Assembly: GCA_963971535.1 (NCBI GenBank) | Contig: OZ020585.1 | Coordinates: forward strand, 159,534,568-159,598,567 | DNA length: 64,000 nucleotides | Reading direction: 5' to 3' | Source: Notolepis coatsorum | Lineage: Eukaryota; Chordata; Actinopteri; Aulopiformes; Paralepididae | Shown: positions 10,083 through 23,920 of the stretch, in pieces | How positions within the stretch are numbered: the stretch's first letter is position 1 | Layout: every line of letters starts with the position of its first letter | Position numbers and translations under genes: made by a program | The notes under the pieces: generated by a model | What the model was told of the DNA's origin: nothing | Database searches by the model: none | What the model saw: the letters and a program-made list of their open reading frames with translations, nothing else

Positions 10083-13000
10083 GTCTTCATTCATAGAGCT
10101 AGTTGTAGTCTTCATTCATAGAGCTAGTTATAGTCTTCATTCATAGAGCTAGTTATAGTCTTCATTCATAGAGCTATTCCTAGTCTTCATTCATATAGCT
10201 AGTTGTAGTCTTCATTCATAGAGCTAGTTGTAGTCTTCATTCATAGAGCTAGTTGTGGTCTTCATTCATAGAGCTAGTTATAGTCTTCATTCATAGAGCT
10301 AGTCCTAGTCTTCATTCATAGAGCTAGTTATAGTCTTCATTCATAGAGCTAGTCCTAGTCGTCATTCATAGAGCTAGTTGTAGTCTTCACTCATAGAGCT
10401 AGTTGTAGTCTTCATTCATAGAGCTAGTTGTAGTCTTCATTCATAGAACTAGTTATAGTCTTCATTCATAGAGCTAGTTGTAGTCTTCATTCATAGAGCT
10501 AGTTATTGTCTTCATTCATAGAGCTAGTTGTGGTCTTCATTCATAGAGCTAGTCCTAGTCTTCATTCATAGAGCTAGTTGTAGACTTCATTCATAGAGCT
10601 AGTTATAGTCTTCATTCATAGAGCTAGTCCTAGTCTTCATTCATAGAGCTAGTTGTAGTCTTCATTCATAGAGCTAGTCCTAGTGTTCATTCATAGAGCT
10701 AGTTGTAGTATTCATTCATATAGCTAGTTGTAGTCTTCATTCATAGAGCTAGTTATAGTCTTCATTCATAGAGCTAGTTATAGTCTTCATTCATAGAGCT
10801 ATTCCTAGTCTTCATTCATATAGCTAGTTGTAGTATTCATTCATATAGCTAGTTGTAGTCTTCATTCATAGAGCTAGTTATAGTCTTCATTCATAGAGCT
10901 AGTTATAGTCTTCATTCATAGAGCTATTCCTAGTCTTCATTCATATAGCTAGTTGTAGTCTTCATTCATAGAGCTAGTTGTAGTCTTCATTCATAGAGCT
11001 AGTTGTGGTCTTCATTCATAGAGCTAGTTATAGTCTTCATTCATAGAGCTAGTTATAGTCTTCATTCATAGAGCTATTCCTAGTCTTCATTCATATAGCT
11101 AGTTGTAGTCTTCATTCATAGAGCTAGTTGTAGTCTTCATTCATAGAGCTAGTTGTGGTCTTCATTCATATAGCTAGTTATAGTCTTCATTCATAGAGCT
11201 AGTCCTAGTCTTCATTCATAGAGCTAGTTATAGTCTTCATTCATAGAGCTAGTCCTAGTCGTCATTCATAGAGCTAGTTGTAGTCTTCACTCATAGAGCT
11301 AGTTGTAGTCTTCATTCATAGAGCTAGTTGTAGTCTTCATTCATAGAACTAGTTATAGTCTTCATTCATAGAGCTAGTTGTAGTCTTCATTCATAGAGCT
11401 AGTTATTGTCTTCATTCATAGAGCTAGTTGTGGTCTTCATTCATAGAGCTAGTCCTAGTCTTCATTCATAGAGCTAGTTGTAGACTTCATTCATAGAGCT
11501 AGTTATAGTCTTCATTCATAAAGCTAGTTGTAGTCTTCATTCATAGTGCTAGTTGTAGTCTTCATTCATAGAGCTAGTTATAGTCTTCATTCATAGAGCT
11601 AGTTATAGTCTTCATTCATAGAGCTAGTCCTAGTCTTCATTCATAGAGCTAGTCCTAGTCTTCATTCATAGAGCTAGTTGTAGTCTTCATTCATAGAGCT
11701 AGTCCTAGTCTTCATTCATAGAGCTAGTCCAAGTCTTCATTCATAGAGCTAGTTGTAGTCTTCATTCATAGAGCTAGTCCTAGTCTTCATTCATAGAGCT
11801 AGTTGTAGTCTTCATTCATAGAGCTAGTTGTAGTCTTCATTCATAGAGCTAGCCCTAGTCTTCATTCATAGAGCTAGTCCTAGTCTTCATTCATAGAGCT
11901 AGTTGTAGTCTTCATTCATATAGCTAGTTGTAGTCTTCATTCATAGAGCTAGTTGTAGTCTTCATTCATAGAGCTAGTTGTGGTCGTCATTCATAGTGCT
12001 AGTTATAGTCTTCATTCATAAGGCTAGTTGTAGTCTTCATTCATAGAGCTAGTTGTAGTCTTCATTCATAGAGCTAGTCCTAGTCTTCATTCATAAGGCT
12101 AGTTGTAGTCTTCATTCATAGAGCTAGTTATAGTCTTCATTCATAGAGCTAGTCCTAGTCTTCATTCATAGAGCTAGTTGTAGTCTTCATTCATAGAGCT
12201 AGTTGTAGTCTTCATTCATAGAGCTAGTGCTAGTCTTCATTCATAGAGCTAGTCCTAGTCTTCATTCATAGAGCTAGTTATAGTCTTCATTCATAGAGCT
12301 AGTCCTAGTCTTCATTCATAGAGCTAGTGCTAGTCTTCATTCATAGAGCTAGTTGTAGTCTTCATTCATAGAGCTAGTTATAGTCTTCATTCATAGAGCT
12401 AGTTATAGTCTTCATTCATAGAGCTAGTTGTAGTCTTCATTCATAGAGATAGTCCTAGTCTTCATTCATATAGCTAGTTGTAGTCTTCATTCATAGAGCT
12501 AGTTATAGTCTTCATTCATAGAGCTAGTCCTAGTCTTCATTCATAGAGCTAGTTGTAGTCTTCATTCATAGAGCTAGTTGTAGTCTTCATTCATAGAGCT
12601 AGTTGGAGTCTTCATTCATAGAGCTAGTCCTAGTCTTCATTCATAGAGCTAGTACTAGTCTTCATTCATAGAGCTAGTTGTAGTCTTCATTCATATAGCT
12701 AGTTGTAGTCTTCATTCATAGAGCTAGTTGTAGTCTTCATTCATAGAGCTAGTTGTGGTCTTCATTCATAGTGCTAGTTAAAGTCTTCATTCATAAGGCT
12801 AGTTGTAGTCTTCATTCATAGAGCTAGTCCTAGTCTTCATTCATAAGGCTAGTTGTAGTCTTCATTCATAGAGCTAGTTATAGTCTTCATTCATAGAGCT
12901 AGTCCTAGTCTTCATTCATAGAGCTAGTTGTAGTCTTCATTCATAGAGCTAGTTGTAGTCTTCATTCATAGAGCTAGTGCTAGTCTTCATTCATAGAGCT

Positions 13001-14032
13001 AGTCCTAGTCTTCATTCATAGAGCTAGTTATAGTCTTCATTCATAGAGCTAGTCCTAGTCTTCATTCATAGAGCTAGTGCTAGTCTTCATTCATAGAGCT
13101 AGTTGTAGTCTTCATTCATAGAGCTAGTTATAGTCTTCATTCATAGAGCTAGTTATAGTCTTCATTCATAGAGCTAGTTGTAGTCTTCATTCATAGAGAT
13201 AGTCCTAGTCTTTATTCATAGAGCTAGTCCTAGTCTTCATTCATAGAGCTAGTCCTAGTCTTCATTCATAGAGCTAGTTGTAGTCTTCATTCATAGAGCT
13301 AGTCCTAGTGTTCATTCATAGAGCTAGTTGTAGTATTCATTCATAGAGCTAGTTGTAGTCTTCATTCATAGAGCTAGTTGTAGTCTTCATTCATAGAGCT
13401 AGTTGTGGTCTTCATTCATAGAGCTAGTCATAGTCTTCATTCATAGAGCTAGTCCTAGTCTTCATTAATAGAGCTAGTCCTAGTGTTCATTCATAGAGCT
13501 AGTTGTAGTCTTCATTCATAGAGCTAGTTGTGGTCTTCATTCATAGAGCTAGTCCTAGTCTTCATTCATAGAGCTAGTCCTAGTCTTCATTCATAGAGCT
13601 AGTTGTAGTCTTCATTCATAGAGCTAGTCCTAGTCTTCATTCATAGAGCTAGTCCTAGTCTTCATTCATAGAGCTAGTCCTAGTCTTCATTCATAGAGCT
13701 AGTCCTAGTCTTCATTCATAGAGCTAGTCCTAGTCTTCATTCATAGAGCTAGTTGTAGTCTTCATTCATAGAGCTAGTCCTAGTGTTCATTCATAGAGCT
13801 AGTTGTAGTCTTCATTCATAGAGCTAGTTGTAGTCTTCATTCATATAGCTAGTTGTAGTCTTCATTCATAGAGCTAGTTGTGGTCTTCATTCATAGAGCT
13901 AGTCCTAGTCTTCATTCATAGAGCTAGTCCTAGTCTTCATTCATAGAGCTAGTTGTAGTCTTCATTCATAGAGCTAGTCCTAGTGTTCATTCATAGAGCT
14001 AGTTGTAGTATTCATTCATATAGCTAGTTGTA

Positions 14033-14051
14033 GTCTTCATTCATAGAGATA
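14033..14051 (+). repeat. 19-bp unit (GAGATA type)
   Basis: This is the 5,288-bp-offset copy of the unit at 8,745. Confidence 0.95.
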
Positions 14052-15351
14052 GTCTTCATTCATAGAGCTAGTTGTAGTCTTCATTCATAGAGCTAGTTAT
14101 AGTCTTCATTCATAGAGCTAGTTATAGTCTTCATTCATAGAGCTATTCCTAGTCTTCATTCATATAGCTAGTTGTAGTCTTCATTCATAGAGCTAGTTGT
14201 AGTCTTCATTCATAGAGCTAGTTGTGGTCTTCATTCATAGAGCTAGTTATAGTCTTCATTCATAGAGCTAGTCCTAGTCTTCATTCATAGAGCTAGTTAT
14301 AGTCTTCATTCATAGAGCTAGTCCTAGTCGTCATTCATAGAGCTAGTTGTAGTCTTCACTCATAGAGCTAGTTGTAGTCTTCATTCATAGAGCTAGTTGT
14401 AGTCTTCATTCATAGAACTAGTTATAGTCTTCATTCATAGAGCTAGTTGTAGTCTTCATTCATAGAGCTAGTTATTGTCTTCATTCATAGAGCTAGTTGT
14501 GGTCTTCATTCATAGAGCTAGTCCTAGTCTTCATTCATAGAGCTAGTTGTAGACTTCATTCATAGAGCTAGTTATAGTCTTCATTCATAGAGCTAGTCCT
14601 AGTCTTCATTCATAGAGCTAGTTGTAGTCTTCATTCATAGAGCTAGTCCTAGTGTTCATTCATAGAGCTAGTTGTAGTATTCATTCATATAGCTAGTTGT
14701 AGTCTTCATTCATAGAGCTAGTTATAGTCTTCATTCATAGAGCTAGTTATAGTCTTCATTCATAGAGCTATTCCTAGTCTTCATTCATATAGCTAGTTGT
14801 AGTATTCATTCATATAGCTAGTTGTAGTCTTCATTCATAGAGCTAGTTATAGTCTTCATTCATAGAGCTAGTTATAGTCTTCATTCATAGAGCTATTCCT
14901 AGTCTTCATTCATATAGCTAGTTGTAGTCTTCATTCATAGAGCTAGTCCTAGTCTTCATTCATAGAGCTAGTCCTAGTCTTCATTCATAGAGCTAGTCCT
15001 AGTCTTCATTCATAGAGCTAGTCCTAGTCTTCATTCATAGAGCTAGTCCTAGTCTTCATTCATAGAGCTAGTTGTAGTCTTCATTCATAGAGCTAGTCCT
15101 AGTGTTCATTCATAGAGCTAGTTGTAGTCTTCATTCATAGAGCTAGTTGTAGTCTTCATTCATATAGCTAGTTGTAGTCTTCATTCATAGAGCTAGTTGT
15201 GGTCTTCATTCATAGAGCTAGTCCTAGTCTTCATTCATAGAGCTAGTCCTAGTCTTCATTCATAGAGCTAGTTGTAGTCTTCATTCATAGAGCTAGTCCT
15301 AGTGTTCATTCATAGAGCTAGTTGTAGTATTCATTCATATAGCTAGTTGTA

Positions 15352-15370
15352 GTCTTCATTCATAGAGATA
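15352..15370 (+). repeat. 19-bp unit (GAGATA type)
   Basis: This is the 5,288-bp-offset copy of the unit at 10,064. The next short unit of this type is 11.5 kb away. Confidence 0.95.
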
Positions 15371-17120
15371 GTCTTCATTCATAGAGCTAGTTGTAGTCTT
15401 CATTCATAGAGCTAGTTATAGTCTTCATTCATAGAGCTAGTTATAGTCTTCATTCATAGAGCTATTCCTAGTCTTCATTCATATAGCTAGTTGTAGTCTT
15501 CATTCATAGAGCTAGTTGTAGTCTTCATTCATAGAGCTAGTTGTGGTCTTCATTCATAGAGCTAGTTATAGTCTTCATTCATAGAGCTAGTCCTAGTCTT
15601 CATTCATAGAGCTAGTTATAGTCTTCATTCATAGAGCTAGTCCTAGTCGTCATTCATAGAGCTAGTTGTAGTCTTCACTCATAGAGCTAGTTGTAGTCTT
15701 CATTCATAGAGCTAGTTGTAGTCTTCATTCATAGAACTAGTTATAGTCTTCATTCATAGAGCTAGTTGTAGTCTTCATTCATAGAGCTAGTTATTGTCTT
15801 CATTCATAGAGCTAGTTGTGGTCTTCATTCATAGAGCTAGTCCTAGTCTTCATTCATAGAGCTAGTTGTAGACTTCATTCATAGAGCTAGTTATAGTCTT
15901 CATTCATAGAGCTAGTCCTAGTCTTCATTCATAGAGCTAGTTGTAGTCTTCATTCATAGAGCTAGTCCTAGTGTTCATTCATAGAGCTAGTTGTAGTATT
16001 CATTCATATAGCTAGTTGTAGTCTTCATTCATAGAGCTAGTTATAGTCTTCATTCATAGAGCTAGTTATAGTCTTCATTCATAGAGCTATTCCTAGTCTT
16101 CATTCATATAGCTAGTTGTAGTATTCATTCATATAGCTAGTTGTAGTCTTCATTCATAGAGCTAGTTATAGTCTTCATTCATAGAGCTAGTTATAGTCTT
16201 CATTCATAGAGCTATTCCTAGTCTTCATTCATATAGCTAGTTGTAGTCTTCATTCATAGAGCTAGTTGTAGTCTTCATTCATAGAGCTAGTTGTGGTCTT
16301 CATTCATAGAGCTAGTTATAGTCTTCATTCATAGAGCTAGTTATAGTCTTCATTCATAGAGCTATTCCTAGTCTTCATTCATATAGCTAGTTGTAGTCTT
16401 CATTCATAGAGCTAGTTGTAGTCTTCATTCATAGAGCTAGTTGTGGTCTTCATTCATATAGCTAGTTATAGTCTTCATTCATAGAGCTAGTCCTAGTCTT
16501 CATTCATAGAGCTAGTTATAGTCTTCATTCATAGAGCTAGTCCTAGTCGTCATTCATAGAGCTAGTTGTAGTCTTCACTCATAGAGCTAGTTGTAGTCTT
16601 CATTCATAGAGCTAGTTGTAGTCTTCATTCATAGAACTAGTTATAGTCTTCATTCATAGAGCTAGTTGTAGTCTTCATTCATAGAGCTAGTTATTGTCTT
16701 CATTCATAGAGCTAGTTGTGGTCTTCATTCATAGAGCTAGTCCTAGTCTTCATTCATAGAGCTAGTTGTAGACTTCATTCATAGAGCTAGTTATAGTCTT
16801 CATTCATAAAGCTAGTTGTAGTCTTCATTCATAGTGCTAGTTGTAGTCTTCATTCATAGAGCTAGTTATAGTCTTCATTCATAGAGCTAGTTATAGTCTT
16901 CATTCATAGAGCTAGTCCTAGTCTTCATTCATAGAGCTAGTCCTAGTCTTCATTCATAGAGCTAGTTGTAGTCTTCATTCATAGAGCTAGTCCTAGTCTT
17001 CATTCATAGAGCTAGTCCAAGTCTTCATTCATAGAGCTAGTTGTAGTCTTCATTCATAGAGCTAGTCCTAGTCTTCATTCATAGAGCTAGTTGTAGTCTT
17101 CATTCATAGAGCTAGTTGTA

Positions 17121-19670
17121 GTCTTCATTCATAGAGCTAGCCCTAGTCTTCATTCATAGAGCTAGTCCTAGTCTTCATTCATAGAGCTAGTTGTAGTCTT
17201 CATTCATATAGCTAGTTGTAGTCTTCATTCATAGAGCTAGTTGTAGTCTTCATTCATAGAGCTAGTTGTGGTCGTCATTCATAGTGCTAGTTATAGTCTT
17301 CATTCATAAGGCTAGTTGTAGTCTTCATTCATAGAGCTAGTTGTAGTCTTCATTCATAGAGCTAGTCCTAGTCTTCATTCATAAGGCTAGTTGTAGTCTT
17401 CATTCATAGAGCTAGTTATAGTCTTCATTCATAGAGCTAGTCCTAGTCTTCATTCATAGAGCTAGTTGTAGTCTTCATTCATAGAGCTAGTTGTAGTCTT
17501 CATTCATAGAGCTAGTGCTAGTCTTCATTCATAGAGCTAGTCCTAGTCTTCATTCATAGAGCTAGTTATAGTCTTCATTCATAGAGCTAGTCCTAGTCTT
17601 CATTCATAGAGCTAGTGCTAGTCTTCATTCATAGAGCTAGTTGTAGTCTTCATTCATAGAGCTAGTTATAGTCTTCATTCATAGAGCTAGTTATAGTCTT
17701 CATTCATAGAGCTAGTTGTAGTCTTCATTCATAGAGATAGTCCTAGTCTTCATTCATATAGCTAGTTGTAGTCTTCATTCATAGAGCTAGTTATAGTCTT
17801 CATTCATAGAGCTAGTCCTAGTCTTCATTCATAGAGCTAGTTGTAGTCTTCATTCATAGAGCTAGTTGTAGTCTTCATTCATACAGCTAGTTGTAGTCTT
17901 CATTCATAGAGCTAGTTATAGTCTTCATTCATAGAGCTAGTTGTGGTCTTCATTCATAGAGCTAGTCCTAGTCTTCATTCATAGAAATAGTCCTAGTCTT
18001 CATTCATATAGCTAGTTGTAGTCTTCATTCCTATAGCTAGTCCTAGTCTTCATTAATAGAGCTAGTTGTAGTCTTCATTCATAGAGCTAGTTGTAGTCTT
18101 CATTCATAGAGCTAGTCCTAGTCTTCATTCATAGAGCTAGTTGTAGTCTTCATTCATATAACTAGTTGTGGTCTTCATTCATAGAGCTAGTTATAGTCTT
18201 CATTCATAGAGCTAGTTGTAGTCTTCATTCATAGAGCTAGTTGTGGTCTTCATTCATAGAGCTAGTCCTAGTCTTCATTCATAGAGCTAGTCCTAGTCTT
18301 CATTCATAGAGCTAGTTGTAGTCTTCATTCATAGAGCTAGTCCTAGTCTTCATTCATAGAGCTAGTTGTAGTCTTCATTCATAGAGCTAGTCCTAGTCTT
18401 CATTCATAGAGCTAGTCCTAGTCTTCATTCATAGAGCTAGTTGTAGTCTTCATTCATAGAGCTAGTCCTAGTCTTCATTCATAGAGCTAGTTGTAGTCTT
18501 CATTCATAGAGCTAGTTGGAGTCTTCATTCATAGAGCTAGTCCTAGTCTTCATTCATAGAGCTAGTCCTAGTCTTCATTCATAGAGCTAGTTGTAGTCTT
18601 CATTCATATAGCTAGTTGTAGTCTTCATTCATAGAGCTAGTTGTAGTCTTCATTCATAGAGCTAGTTGTGGTCTTCATTCATAGTGCTAGTTATAGTCTT
18701 CATTCATAAGGCTAGTTGTAGTCTTCATTCATAGAGCTAGTCCTAGTCTTCATTCATAAGGCTAGTTGTAGTCTTCATTCATAGAGCTAGTTATAGTCTT
18801 CATTCATAGAGCTAGTCCTAGTCTTCATTCATAGAGCTAGTTGTAGTCTTCATTCATAGAGCTAGTTGTAGTCTTCATTCATAGAGCTAGTGCTAGTCTT
18901 CATTCATAGAGCTAGTCCTAGTCTTCATTCATAGAGCTAGTGCTAGTCTTCATTCATAGAGCTAGTTGTAGTCTTCATTCATAGAGCTAGTTATAGTCTT
19001 CATTCATAGAGCTAGTTATAGTCTTCATTCATAGAGCTAGTTGTAGTCTTCATTCATAGAGATAGTCCTAGTCTTCATTCATATAGCTAGTTGTAGTCTT
19101 CATTCATAGAGCTAGTTATAGTCTTCATTCATAGAGCTAGTCCTAGTCTTCATTCATAGAGCTAGTTGTAGTCTTCATTCATAGAGCTAGTTGTAGTCTT
19201 CATTCATACAGCTAGTTGTAGTCTTCATTCATAGAGCTAGTTATAGTCTTCATTCATAGAGCTAGTTGTGGTCTTCATTCATAGAGCTAGTCCTAGTCTT
19301 CATTCATAGAAATAGTCCTAGTCTTCATTCATATAGCTAGTTGTAGTCTTCATTCATATAGCTAGTCCTAGTCTTCATTAATAGAGCTAGTTGTAGTCTT
19401 CATTCATAGAGCTAGTTGTAGTCTTCATTCATAGAGCTAGTCCTAGTCTTCATTCATAGAGCTAGTTGTAGTCTTCATTCATATAACTAGTTGTGGTCTT
19501 CATTCATAGAGCTAGTTATAGTCTTCATTCATAGAGCTAGTTGTAGTCTTCATTCATAGAGCTAGTTGTGGTCTTCATTCATAGAGCTAGTCCTAGTCTT
19601 CATTCATAGAGCTAGTCCTAGTCTTCATTCATAGAGCTAGTTGTAGTCTTCATTCATAGAGCTAGTGCTA
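17121..19670 (+). repeat. Tandem duplication with drifting 1.4-1.3-kb period
   Basis: Two copies, about 17,121-18,520 and 18,521-19,670, share the marker order ATAGTG, ATAAGG, TGCTA, GAGATAG, TACAG, AAATAG, CATTAATAG, ATATAAC. The offset is 1,400 bp at ATAGTG (17,282/18,682) and 1,375 bp after one lost TTGTA unit. It is 1,325 bp after two more lost units between the TGCTA markers (TACAG at 17,882/19,207, CATTAATAG at 18,051/19,376). Losses are always whole units. The left copy holds a private change, ATTCCTATAG near 18,030. It overlaps the end of the 5,288-bp block because the duplications are nested. Confidence 0.8.
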
Positions 19671-20970
19671 GTCTTCATTCATAGAGCTAGTTGTGGTCTT
19701 CATTCATAGAGCTAGTCCTAGTCTTCATTCATAGAAATAGTCCTAGTCTTCATTCATAGAGCTAGTTGTAGTCTTCATTCATATAGCTAGTCCTAGTCTT
19801 CATTCATAGAGCTAGTTGTAGTCTTCATTCATAGAGCTAGTTGTAGTCTTCATTCATAGAGCTAGTCCTAGTCTTCATTCATAGAGCTAGTTGTAGTCTT
19901 CATTCATAGAACTAGTTGTGGTCTTCATTCATAGAGCTAGTTATAGTCTTCATTCATATAGCTAGTTGTAGTCTTCATTCATAGAGCTAGTTGTGGTCTT
20001 CATTCATAGAGCTAGTCCTAGTCTTCATTCATAGAGCTAGTCCTAGTCTTCATTCATATAGCTAGTTGTAGTCTTCATTCATGGAGCTAGTCCTAGTCTT
20101 CATTCATAGAGCTAGTCCTAGTCTTCATTCATAGAGCTAGTCCTAGTCTTCATTCATAGAGCTAGTCCTAGTCTTCATTCATAGAGCTAGTCCTAGTCTT
20201 CATTCATAGAGCTAGTTGTAGTCTTCATTCATAGAGCTAGTCCTAGTGTTCATTCATAGAGCTAGTTGTAGTCTTCATTCATAGAGCTAGTTGTAGTCTT
20301 CATTCATAGAGCTAGTTGTAGTCTTCATTCATAGAGCTAGTTGTGGTCTTTATTCATAGAGCTAGTCCTAGTCTTCATTCATAGAGCTAGTCCTAGTCTT
20401 CATTCATAGAGCTAGTCCTAGTGTTCATTCATAGAGCTAGTTGTAGTATTCATTCATAGAGCTAGTTGTAGTCTTCATTCATAGAGCTAGTTGTAGTCTT
20501 CATTCATAGAGCTAGTTGTGGTCTTCATTCATAGAGCTAGTCCTAGTCTTCATTCATAGAGCTAGTCCTAGTCTTCATTAATAGAGCTAGTCCTAGTGTT
20601 AATTCATAGAGCTAGTTGTAGTCTTCATTCATAGAGCTAGTTGTGGTCTTCATTCATAGAGCTAGTCCTAGTCTTCATTCATAGAGCTAGTCCTAGTCTT
20701 CATTCATAGAGCTAGTTGTAGTCTTCATTCATAGAGCTAGTCCTAGTCTTCATTCATAGAGCTAGTCCTAGTCTTCATTCATAGAGCTAGTCCTAGTCTT
20801 CATTCATAGAGCTAGTCCTAGTCTTCATTCATAGAGCTAGTCCTAGTCTTCATTCATAGAGCTAGTTGTAGTCTTCATTCATAGAGCTAGTCCTAGTGTT
20901 CATTCATAGAGCTAGTTGTAGTCTTCATTCATAGAGCTAGTTGTAGTCTTCATTCATAGAGCTAGTTGTA
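19671..20970 (+). repeat. Module L segment matching 476-1,775 of the window
   Basis: Markers match the first cycle at a constant offset of 19,195 bp: AAATAG 540/19,735, GTGTTC 1,051/20,246 and GTCTTTATT 1,151/20,346. Later markers drift by one unit where a TTGTA-tailed unit is missing (GTGTTC 1,251/20,421). This shows that module L is a stable, recurrent block. Other copies end near 22.9, 26.9, 30.1, 33.7 and 39.7 kb. Confidence 0.8.
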
Positions 20971-23920
20971 GTCTTCATTCATAGTGCTAGTTGTAGTCTT
21001 CATTCATAGAGCTAGTTATAGTCTTCATTCATAGAGCTAGTTATAGTCTTCATTCATAGAGCTAGTCCTAGTCTTCATTCATAGAGCTAGTCCTAGTCTT
21101 CATTCATAGAGCTAGTTGTAGTCTTCATTCATAGAGCTAGTCCTAGTCTTCATTCATAGAGCTAGTCCTAGTCTTCATTCATAGAGCTAGTTGTAGTCTT
21201 CATTCATAGAGCTAGTCCTAGTCTTCATTCATAGAGCTAGTTGTAGTCTTCATTCATAGAGCTAGTTGTAGTCTTCATTCATAGAGCTAGTCCTAGTCTT
21301 CATTCATAGAGCTAGTCATAGTCTTCATTCATAGAGCTAGTTGTAGTCTTCATTCATATAGCTAGTTGTAGTCTTCATTCATAGAGCTAGTTGTAGTCTT
21401 CATTCATAGAGCTAGTTGTGGTCTTCATTCATAGTGCTAGTTATAGTCTTCATTCATAAGGCTAGTTGTAGTCTTCATTCATAGAGCTAGTTGTAGTCTT
21501 CATTCATAGAGCTAGTCCTACTCTTCATTCATAAGGCTAGTTGTAGTCTTCATTCATAGAGCTAGTTATAGTCTTCATTCATAGAGCTAGTCCTAGTCTT
21601 CATTCATAGAGCTAGTTGTAGTCTTCATTCATAGAGCTAGTTGTAGTCTTCATTCATAGAGCTAGTGCTAGTCTTCATTCATAGAGCTAGTCCTAGTCTT
21701 CATTCATAGAGCTAGTTATAGTCTTCATTCATAGAGCTAGTCCTAGTCTTCATTCATAGAGCTAGTCCTAGTCTTCATTCATATAGCTAGTTGTAGTCTT
21801 CATTCATAGAGCTAGTTATAGTCTTCATTCATAGAGCTAGTCCTAGTCTTCATTCATAGAGCTAGTTGTAGTCTTCATTCATAGAGCTAGTTGTAGTCTT
21901 CATTCATACAGCTAGTTGTAGTCTTCATTCATAGAGCTAGTTATAGTCTTCATTCATAGAGCTAGTTGTAGTCTTCATTCATATAACTAGTTGTGGTCTT
22001 CATTCATAGAGCTAGTTATAGTCTTCATTCATAGAGCTAGTTGTAGTCTTCATTCATAGAGCTAGTTGTGGTCTTCATTCATAGAGCTAGTCCTAGTCTT
22101 CATTCATAGAGCTAGTCCTAGTCTTCATTCATATAGCTAGTCCTAGTCTTCATTCATAGAGCTAGTCCTAGTCTTCATTCATAGAGCTAGTCCTAGTCTT
22201 CATTCATAGAGCTAGTCCTAGTCTTCATTCATAGAGCTAGTCCTAGTCTTCATTCATAGAGCTAGTCCTAGTCTTCATTCATAGAGCTAGTTGTAGTCTT
22301 CATTCATAGAGCTAGTCCTAGTGTTCATTCATAGAGCTAGTTGTAGTCTTCATTCATAGAGCTAGTTGTAGTCTTCATTCATAGAGCTAGTTGTAGTCTT
22401 CATTCATAGAGCTAGTTGTGGTATTTATTCATAGAGCTAGTCCTAGTCTTCATTCATAGAGCTAGTCCTAGTCTTCATTCATAGAGCTAGTTGTAGTCTT
22501 CATTCATAGAGCTAGTCCTAGTGTTCATTCATAGAGCTAGTTGTAGTATTCATTCATAGAGCTAGTTGTAGTCTTCATTCATAGAGCTAGTTGTAGTCTT
22601 CATTCATAGAGCTAGTTGTGGTCTTCATTCATAGAGCTAGTCCTAGTCTTCATTCATAGAGCTAGTCCTAGTCTTCATTAATAGAGCTAGTCCTAGTGTT
22701 CATTCATAGAGCTAGTTGTAGTCTTCATTCATAGAGCTAGTTGTGGTCTTCATTCATAGAGCTAGTCCTAGTCTTCATTCATAGAGCTAGTCCTAGTCTT
22801 CATTCATAGAGCTAGTTGTAGTCTTCATTCATAGAGCTAGTCCTAGTCTTCATTCATAGAGCTAGTCCTAGTGTTCATTCATAGAGCTAGTTGTAGTCTT
22901 CATTCATAGAGCTAGTTGTAGTCTTCATTCATAGAGCTAGTTGTAGTCTTCATTCATAGTGCTAGTTGTAGTCTTCATTCATAGAGCTAGTTATAGTCTT
23001 CATTCATAGAGCTAGTTATAGTCTTCATTCATAGAGCTAGTCCTAGTCTTCATTCATAGAGCTAGTCCTAGTCTTCATTCATAGAGCTAGTTGTAGTCTT
23101 CATTCATAGAGCTAGTCCTAGTCTTCATTCATAGAGCTAGTCCTAGTCTTCATTCATAGAGCTAGTTGTAGTCTTCATTCATAGAGCTAGTCCTAGTCTT
23201 CATTCATAGAGCTAGTTGTAGTCTTCATTCATAGAGCTAGTTGTAGTCTTCATTCATAGAGCTAGTCCTAGTCTTCATTCATAGAGCTAGTCCTAGTCTT
23301 CATTCATAGAGCTAGTTGTAGTCTTCATTCATATAGCTAGTTGTAGTCTTCATTCATAGAGCTAGTTGTAGTCTTCATTCATAGAGCTAGTTGTGGTCTT
23401 CATTCATAGTGCTAGTTATAGTCTTCATTCATAAGGCTAGTTGTAGTCTTCATTCATATAGCTAGTTGTAGTCTTCATTCATAGAGCTAGTCCTAGTCTT
23501 CATTCATAAGGCTAGTTGTAGTCTTCATTCATAGAGCTAGTTATAGTCTTCATTCATAGAGCTAGTCCTAGTCTTCATTCATAGAGCTAGTTGTAGTCTT
23601 CATTCATAGAGCTAGTTGTAGTCTTCATTCATAGAGCTAGTGCTAGTCTTCATTCATAGAGCTAGTCCTAGTCTTCATTCATAGAGCTAGTTATAGTCTT
23701 CATTCATAGAGCTAGTCCTAGTCTTCATTCATAGAGCTAGTCCTAGTCTTCATTCATATAGCTAGTTGTAGTCTTCATTCATAGAGCTAGTTATAGTCTT
23801 CATTCATAGAGCTAGTCCTAGTCTTCATTCATAGAGCTAGTTGTAGTCTTCATTCATAGAGCTAGTTGTAGTCTTCATTCATACAGCTAGTTGTAGTCTT
23901 CATTCATAGAGCTAGTTATA
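20896..23920 (+). repeat. 1,975-bp (79-unit) tandem duplication
   Basis: GTGTTC at 20,896/22,871, ATAGTG at 20,982/22,957 and TACAG at 21,907/23,882 are each 1,975 bp apart. The second copy is shared only to about 23,920. The first continues to an ATATAAC unit and the second to a GTTTTC unit. To the left, CATTAATAG lies at 20,576/22,676, a 2,100-bp offset, so the stretch leading into the second copy has five fewer units, mostly from its TCCTA run. A private GTATTTATT change lies near 22,431. Confidence 0.8.

Larger units (their letters stand above)
7295..12582 (+). repeat. Large tandem duplication, copy 1 (5,288 bp)
   Basis: This block and the next form a two-copy tandem repeat of 5,288 bp. 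Shared landmarks at this offset include the TTGGA-tailed unit ending at 7,319/12,607, the 19-bp units ending at 8,763/14,051 and 10,082/15,370, and GTCGTC at 11,983/17,271. Boundaries are good to about one unit. Inside the block, the start signature and early module R are repeated at 1,319 bp (8,764 and 10,083). I saw no difference between the two copies at the landmarks I compared. Confidence 0.88.
12583..17870 (+). repeat. Large tandem duplication, copy 2 (5,288 bp)
   Basis: This is the second copy of the 5,288-bp block. It ends where the next unit carries TACAG (17,882), which is absent at the matching place in copy 1 (12,594). Rare private variants are shared with copy 1, such as TTAAAGTC (7,490 and 12,779) and an ATATAG unit with a TTATA tail (near 11,170 and 16,458). 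This indicates a recent event. Confidence 0.88.
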
